This document shows positions 59,601 to 64,000 of a stretch of DNA of 64,000 bases, one piece after another. The position numbers and the translations under genes are program-made. Every line of letters begins with the position of its first letter. Positions within the stretch are counted from its first letter, which is position 1. The notes under the pieces were generated by a model, which was not told the origin of the DNA, ran no database searches, and saw only the letters and a list, made by a program, of their open reading frames with translations. The stretch comes from Mustela lutreola (taxonomy: Eukaryota > Chordata > Mammalia > Carnivora > Mustelidae). The stretch lies in contig NC_081305.1 in assembly GCF_030435805.1 (NCBI RefSeq), positions 55,834,001-55,898,000 on the forward strand, in the 5' to 3' direction.

Positions 59601-60166
59601 TAGGGGATCCAGGGACTAGGGTAGCTCATGATCTCTGAGGGAGGACAACACTAGGAGGTCCTGCACTTCTGGGTTCCTAGTAGATACAGTACTTAGGGGC
59701 CCGGACAACTGAGTCCCTGATGGAGAAAAAGGCAGGGAGCCTAGGCCTGTATCCTACGTTCTTCCGGTGGAGGCGGCTGAGGGAACGCTTCATGCATCCA
59801 GACCCCTGGCCTGAAGGGGCAGAGGAGAAACCCGCCCCTCCCACCAGGAAGTGGTGCCGGCGACAAGCCCGGGCCTGCCCCAGGGGCTTGGATTTTGGGG
59901 TCTCCAGCTTCTCGGGAGTCCGAGAGCACCAGGCAGGAAGGAATCGGGGCACAGAGGCCAGAGAGCCGGGAACCCCCGGGAAGGGAGGGGGTTGGAAGCT
60001 GGCAGCGCCCGATCCGGGAGTTTCTGCCCCGGAGTGCTTGGAGATCGCACGGCCCCAGACCGGCAGGAGGGATCGTGGGGCCAGCCAGCGAGGGGGCTTG
60101 CCCTCCTCCCGCCCGTCTGCCTCCTGCCTCACCCCCGCCTCTGGGTTGCTCCCCGGACCCGTCCAT
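56651..60166 (-). CDS. BAX: BAX, apoptosis regulator BAX (alpha form)
   Basis: Pro-death BCL-2 family protein; on activation it moves from cytosol to the mitochondrial outer membrane and forms pores. Coding exons 60133-60166, 59506-59557, 59269-59415, 58734-58869, 57147-57251 and 56651-56755 give 192 residues, the human length. Visible: [13 protein letters not shown]-terminus, BH3 [15 protein letters not shown] (about 59-73) with Cys62, BH1 [14 protein letters not shown], Cys126 in [10 protein letters not shown]2 [14 protein letters not shown], and the tail anchor [21 protein letters not shown]. All splice borders are GT/AG. Exon 3 has a G6 run where human has G8. A CpG island covers exon 1. 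Confidence 0.98.
57252..58733 (-). other. BAX intron 4 with L2 remnants
   Basis: 1.48 kb. About 57420-57720 and 58150-58605 read like L2 3' portions in plus orientation: CAGGACCTTTGCACATGCTG, GAGAGCAGGGACCTAGCCTG, GGCACATAGTAGG and CATGAATAAATGAA. Confidence 0.6.
57420..58605 (+). mobile_element. L2 LINE remnants
   Basis: Old LINE-2 3' sequence in at least two pieces, ending with the typical GGCACATAGTAGG then AATAAATGAA. Diverged and truncated. Confidence 0.6.
58870..59268 (-). other. BAX intron 3 with minisatellite units
   Basis: 399 bases; 59085-59250 carries four to five decayed units of the GACTCCTGGGTCTAAGAG type. Confidence 0.6.
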
Positions 60167-60400
60167 CACCGCCGCTCCCGCCGCCGCCTCTCGCCGGGTC
60201 CGCCCGGGCGGCCGCAGCACGCCCCTGGTCACGTGACCGCCCCGCTGAGCGTGCCTCTTCACGTGATCGCCCCGCAAAATGGCGGCCACGCGCTGTCGCC
60301 CCGCAGGCCCGTCCGATCACGTGAACACACCGGCCTCACCTGCTGGGGGAACCTCTGGCCCCGATCACGTGACCGTGAAATCCGCACTTCCCTGTAGGAA
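60133..60400 (-). promoter_or_regulatory. BAX: BAX promoter with four TCACGTGA palindromes
   Basis: CpG-rich, no TATA. TCACGTGA occurs at 60229-60236, 60259-60266, 60317-60324 and 60365-60372. The first is within GTCACGTGAC, the CLEAR-type form. A YY1-type AAAATGGCGGC lies at 60276-60286 on the plus strand. Confidence 0.75.
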
Positions 60401-61474
60401 CTGCCGGTGGCGCTCTTCTACCGGCTGCCTGTTCCTAGGCAGCTGTGAACTTTCATTCATTCCTCTGTGCAGTATTTTTGGAAGTTTCAGGTGGGATCTG
60501 AGCTCTCGCCAGAACAGAAGGAACACGGAAGGCCAAAGTTATCATCCTCTGAAGCAGGACGTTTCAGATGATTTTGAGTTGTTTTTGTGAAAACAAAAGG
60601 AATGTGAGGTTCAAAAAGTGGCAAAACTAATCTATGCAGAGGGACTGGAAAGGTATGAAAGGGGAAGGACCCAAGTCAGGCACCTGGGGGGACCTGAAAT
60701 GAGCTTTATCTTGATCTAGGTGATGATTACTTGGGTAAACATGCTGAAAAATTCATGGAGCTGCACATACGAAATGTGCACTTTACCACATGGAAACTGT
60801 ATCTCCTTTGACAAAGAATAAAAAGATTAGAAAATAGACTGGAGTCAGATAATGAACGTTGGAGCATATAAGGGAAGGTATCTAGGTCCTAAGGTGGGTG
60901 GGAGCCGTAGCAGTAAGATCGTAAGAATCCTAATACATCAGCCTACCACCACCACCAGAACACAGCCTGACAAAGTCAAGTTTACTGACCCACTGTGATG
61001 ATAGAGATCACACAGAGAGAAACCATGGAGCATCTTGACAAAGGAAATGGTAGAGTTACTATAGGACCTGCCAGAAGGGTAGAACTTAGGTGACAACTAA
61101 ATGATGGGCTTAAGGCAGGGTCAACATCAGGCACAGACTGTGAAATGGAACCAAAGTCTTCTATCCCCTGGAAACTACAAGGTCAATCCAGATGTGGAGT
61201 ACTGGGTCCAGAAACCCTTTATGTGAAGCTCTGCACCTAGACTGGAAATCTAGGCTGCTACTTTGTTTTCAAATGACTACAGGGAAAAGTGGGATGTTTC
61301 ATTTTTACTGATAAAAATTTCAATACTTTATGATTTTAGGGAACAAAGTCTCCTGAAAGACAGCATATACTTGGAGGAAACAGTGTTTCCTATTTGAAGC
61401 TAATGTTATCTGTGCCTATTATTCCAGCCCAGTAAATTAGCCTTTCCTTTTCCTTAACTAGAGAGGGCTTTTAT

Positions 61475-61673
61475 TTTTTTTTTTTTAAGATTTTATTTAT
61501 TTATTTGACAGAGAGAAATCACAAGTAGGTAGAAAGGCAGGCAGAGAGAGAGAGGAGGAGGAAACAGGCTCCCTGCCGAGCAGAAAGCCCGATGTGGGAC
61601 TCGATCCCAGGACCCTGAGATCATGACCTGAGCCGAAGGCAGTGGCTTAACCCACTGAGCCACCCAGGCGCCC
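61475..61673 (-). mobile_element. CanSINE with target duplication
   Basis: TAGAGAGGGCTTTTA occurs before the poly-T and after GGCGCCCC. Confidence 0.94.
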
Positions 61674-61985
61674 CTAGAGAGGGCTTTTAAAGTAGCTACA
61701 GACCACTGAACAGTACAGCCATTGAGTAGTGGGGAGAAAACTTCTTAGTTCTGAAGTAACAATGAAGATGCTTTCCAGACACTGGAACCTTGAAACCCAC
61801 CTCCAAGAAAGCTCCTGATGATTTTACTCCCCAGGCATTCACGTCCGATTCGGTCCCCTCCCACACTGAATAGGGCTGAGCAACGTGATCAGTATGATAC
61901 TGTGGAAATAACAGAGTGTGACTTCCAAAGTTAGGTCATAAAAGTTACTGCAACTTCTGTCGTGCTCTCTCTCAGATCACTCAAT

Positions 61986-62098
61986 TTATTATTATTATTT
62001 TTTAAAGATTTTACCTGACAGAGAGGGAACACAAGCAGGGGGAGTGTTAGTTTGAGAATCAGGCTTCCTGTCGAGCAGGGAGCCTGATAGGGGCTCCT
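61986..62098 (-). mobile_element. CanSINE fragment
   Basis: (TTA)n, AAAGATTTTACCTGACAGAG to GAGCAGGGAGCCTGATAG; the head is missing. Confidence 0.75.
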
Positions 62099-62254
62099 AC
62101 AAGTTGGGGGGGGGGGTAAGGAAAAATGAAGGTTTCAAAAGAACTTTCATATGCTAAAGAGGACCTACAAGATACTGAGGCCTTGCCACTGTCAAGTCGA
62201 GGTTGTGTTTCCCCTCTAGCAAGGCATTAACGTTAAGATAGTTGGGAGATTCCT

Positions 62255-63285
62255 ACATCTCTTGGCATCTTGGAAATACAAATCAAACTCACACTGAGAT
62301 ACCACCTCACAGCAGTCAGAATGGTTAAAATTAACCAGTCAGCAAACGACAGATGTTGGGGAGGATGCGGACAAAGGGGAACCCTCCTACAGTGTTGGTG
62401 GGAATGCAAGCTGGTGCAGCCACTCTGGAAAACAGCATGGAGTTTCCTCAAAAAGCTGAAAATAGAGCTACCCTCCGACCCAGCAATCACACTACTCAGT
62501 ATTTACCCTAAAGATAAAAATATAGTGATCCAAAGGGACACATGCACCTGAATGTTCATAGCAGCAATGTCCACAAGAGCCAAATTATGGAAAGAACCTA
62601 CATGTCCATCCACAGATGAATGGATAAAGAAGGTGTGGTATATATATACAATGGAATACTATGCAGCCATCAGAAGAAATGAAATCTTGCCCTTTGCAAC
62701 AATGCAGATGGAACTAGAGGGTATTGTGCTGAGCAAAATTAGTCAATCACAGAAAGACAATTATCATATAATCTCTCTGGTAGGAGGAATTTGAGAGGCA
62801 GGCAGGTGGCTGTGGGGGGGTAAGGAAGGAAAAAATAAGATGGGATCAGGAGAAAGACAAACTGTAAGAGACTCAATCTCACAAAACAAACTGAGGGTTG
62901 CTGGGGGGAGGGAGGTAGGGAGAGGGTGGTGGGGTTATGGACACTCGGAAGGGTATGGGATATGGTGAGTGCTGTGAAATGTGTAAGCCTGATGATTTGC
63001 AGACCTGTACCCCGGGGCAATAACACATTATATGTTAATTTTAAAAAAGAAGAAGAAGAAGATGGGGCACCTGGGTGGCTCAGTGGGTTAAAACCTCTGC
63101 CTTCGGCTCAGGTCATGATCCCAGGGTCTTGGAATGGAGCCCTGCATCGGGCTCTCTGCTCAGCAGGGAGCCTGCTTTCTTCTCTCTCTCTGCCTCTCTC
63201 TCTGCTGCTTGTGATCTCTGCCAAATAAATAAATAAAAATATTTTTAAATAAATAAATAAATAAAAATTTAAAAAGGAAGAAGAT
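62255..63285 (+). mobile_element. 5'-truncated L1 3' end, with a SINE in its tail
   Basis: From about 62260 the sequence encodes the C-terminal part of L1 ORF2 ([20 protein letters not shown] and MNGXRR-like parts in frames 62270 and 62552), then a 3' UTR with a G-rich stretch and TATGTTAATTTTAAAAAA. A 19-base duplication AGATAGTTGGGAGATTCCT bounds the whole unit at 62236-62254 and 63286-63304, outside the SINE at 63064. Confidence 0.93.
63064..63262 (+). mobile_element. CanSINE within the L1 tail
   Basis: GGGGCACCTGGGTGGCTCAG to an extended (AAAT)n tail; it lies inside the L1 target-site duplication. Confidence 0.93.
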
Positions 63286-63304
63286 AGATAGTTGGGAGAT
63301 TCCT

Positions 63305-63725
63305 GAAGAGTGTCACCCGGGGCCCACCCAGTAGCAGGATGAGATCACGTGGTGTGAACTTCTGCTTTGTCTTCAGCCAGCCTTCTGTTCCCTCATTATC
63401 TCCCCCCTGAAAATTTTGATCCTTCAACCTTTAAGTTTGTTGAAGGTGGAAGGTCTCATCTTCTGTAATTTCTTCCTGCTGAATAGGGGCCTAGAGAAGT
63501 CCCTCCCTATGCATCAATACTGGTTAGCTGGGGAATGTACAGAGGAGCTGCAAAAGGCAGAGGCAGCTGAGTCCAGGGGAAACTGCTCAAGGAATCTTCC
63601 CGAGTGGAAAGGCTCATCCGTTGACGTGAAGTTATGGCAGCAAAGCAGTCAATACCCAGTGGAAAGACATGGGAGAAAATCGCAAAACGTGGTTAGCGAA
63701 ACAAAAAGAAAAAGATGCTCAACTA
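63305..63725. other. Unique sequence upstream of BAX
   Basis: Nothing recognised apart from an open frame without gene features. Confidence 0.5.
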
Positions 63726-63726
63726 A

Positions 63727-63908
63727 GGGGCACCTGGGTGGCTTAGTGGATTAAAGCCTCTGCCTCAGGTCATGGTCCCAGGGTCCTGGGATTAGCCCCA
63801 CATCAGGCTCTCTGCTCAGCAGGAGGACTGCTTACCCCCACACCCCTGCCTGCCTCTCTGCCTACTTGTAATCTCTGTCAAATAAATAAATAAAAATCTT
63901 TAAAAAAT
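63727..63908 (+). mobile_element. CanSINE with target duplication
   Basis: AAAAAGATGCTCAACTAAG before and AAAAAGATGCTCAAATAAG after; one small deletion in the body. Confidence 0.93.
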
Positions 63909-64000
63909 AAAAAAAGATGCTCAAATAAGAGTTCTTTGGTAGTTGACAAAAATCCTTCCCAGTCCAGGTATTTAATCAACCATTAAAGGAAAGAGAGGGA

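Larger units (their letters stand above)
60400..62235. other. Upstream of BAX: old repeat-like sequence
   Basis: No gene. About 60640-60825 resembles an old LINE 3' part (GGTGATGATTACTTGGGTAA, GTGCACTTTACCACATGG). One CanSINE and a SINE fragment are listed. 61770-61960 looks like an old diverged interspersed repeat that I cannot name. Confidence 0.45.

Noticed and set aside
59741-60289. 182-codon minus-strand frame beginning upstream of [11 protein letters not shown]
   Set aside because: BAX exon 1 read through its donor into intron 1; the exon ends at 60133.
62270-62794. Open frames of 93 and 80 codons upstream of BAX
   Set aside because: They are parts of the truncated L1 ORF2, not a host gene.

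Overview
This is nuclear DNA from a mammal, and the repeats point to a caniform carnivore. About three dozen tRNA-Lys-type CanSINE copies (head GGCGCCTGGGTGGCTCAG, tail CTGTCAAATAAATAAAATCTT) lie in both orientations outside exons. The long 'CTCTGCCTGCCTCTCTGCCTACTTGTGATCTCTGTC' style tails resemble those of weasel-family or seal-like genomes, but the species is a guess. The gene order matches human 19q13.33 in reverse: KCNA7(+), NTF4(+), a SAXO3-like gene(+), LHB(+), RUVBL2(-), GYS1(+), FTL(-), BAX(-).

All eight genes look intact. I placed every coding exon by reading the protein across GT/AG junctions. Predicted lengths are KCNA7 456 aa, NTF4 211 aa, SAXO3-like 337 aa, LHB 141 aa, RUVBL2 463 aa, GYS1 737 aa, FTL 175 aa and BAX 192 aa. 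Seven agree with the remembered human lengths exactly or to within one residue; the SAXO3-like gene I could not compare.

Layout: 1-2.66 kb repeats and a CTCF-like site; 2.66-5.27 KCNA7 (CpG-island promoter, two coding exons); 5.3-9.1 intergenic with degenerate tandem repeats and a MEF2-type module; 9.1-12.2 NTF4 (noncoding first exon, one coding exon); 12.2-14.1 intergenic microsatellites; 14.1-16.8 SAXO3-like ciliary gene with an RFX X-box; 17.6-18.8 LHB with its SF-1/EGR1/PITX1 promoter and no CGB copy; 19.4-34.55 RUVBL2 (15 coding exons, a SINE-packed intron, a 182-bp exact tandem duplication); 34.55-35.34 a head-to-head CpG-island promoter shared by RUVBL2 and GYS1; 35.3-50.8 GYS1 (16 coding exons; introns hold at least nine ACTACAAYTCCCAG-like motifs); 52.4-53.8 FTL with an iron-responsive element; an antioxidant-response-type element at 55.25; 56.5-60.2 BAX; 60.2-60.4 four TCACGTGA palindromes; 60.4-64 repeats including a truncated L1.

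The genes are not an operon and have unrelated jobs: potassium channel, neurotrophin, axonemal protein, gonadotropin subunit, AAA+ helicase-like ATPase, glycogen synthase, ferritin light chain and apoptosis effector. What they share is a GC-rich, gene-dense setting with CpG islands at 2.7, 9.2, 35.0, 53.5 and 60.2 kb. No tRNA, rRNA, CRISPR or bacterial feature is present. I found no new protein system. The most unusual signals are regulatory or structural: the GYS1 intronic motif cluster, the X-box before the SAXO3-like gene, the doubled KCNA7 promoter-like module, the broken BAX G8 tract, and the L1 whose target-site duplication also encloses a SINE.
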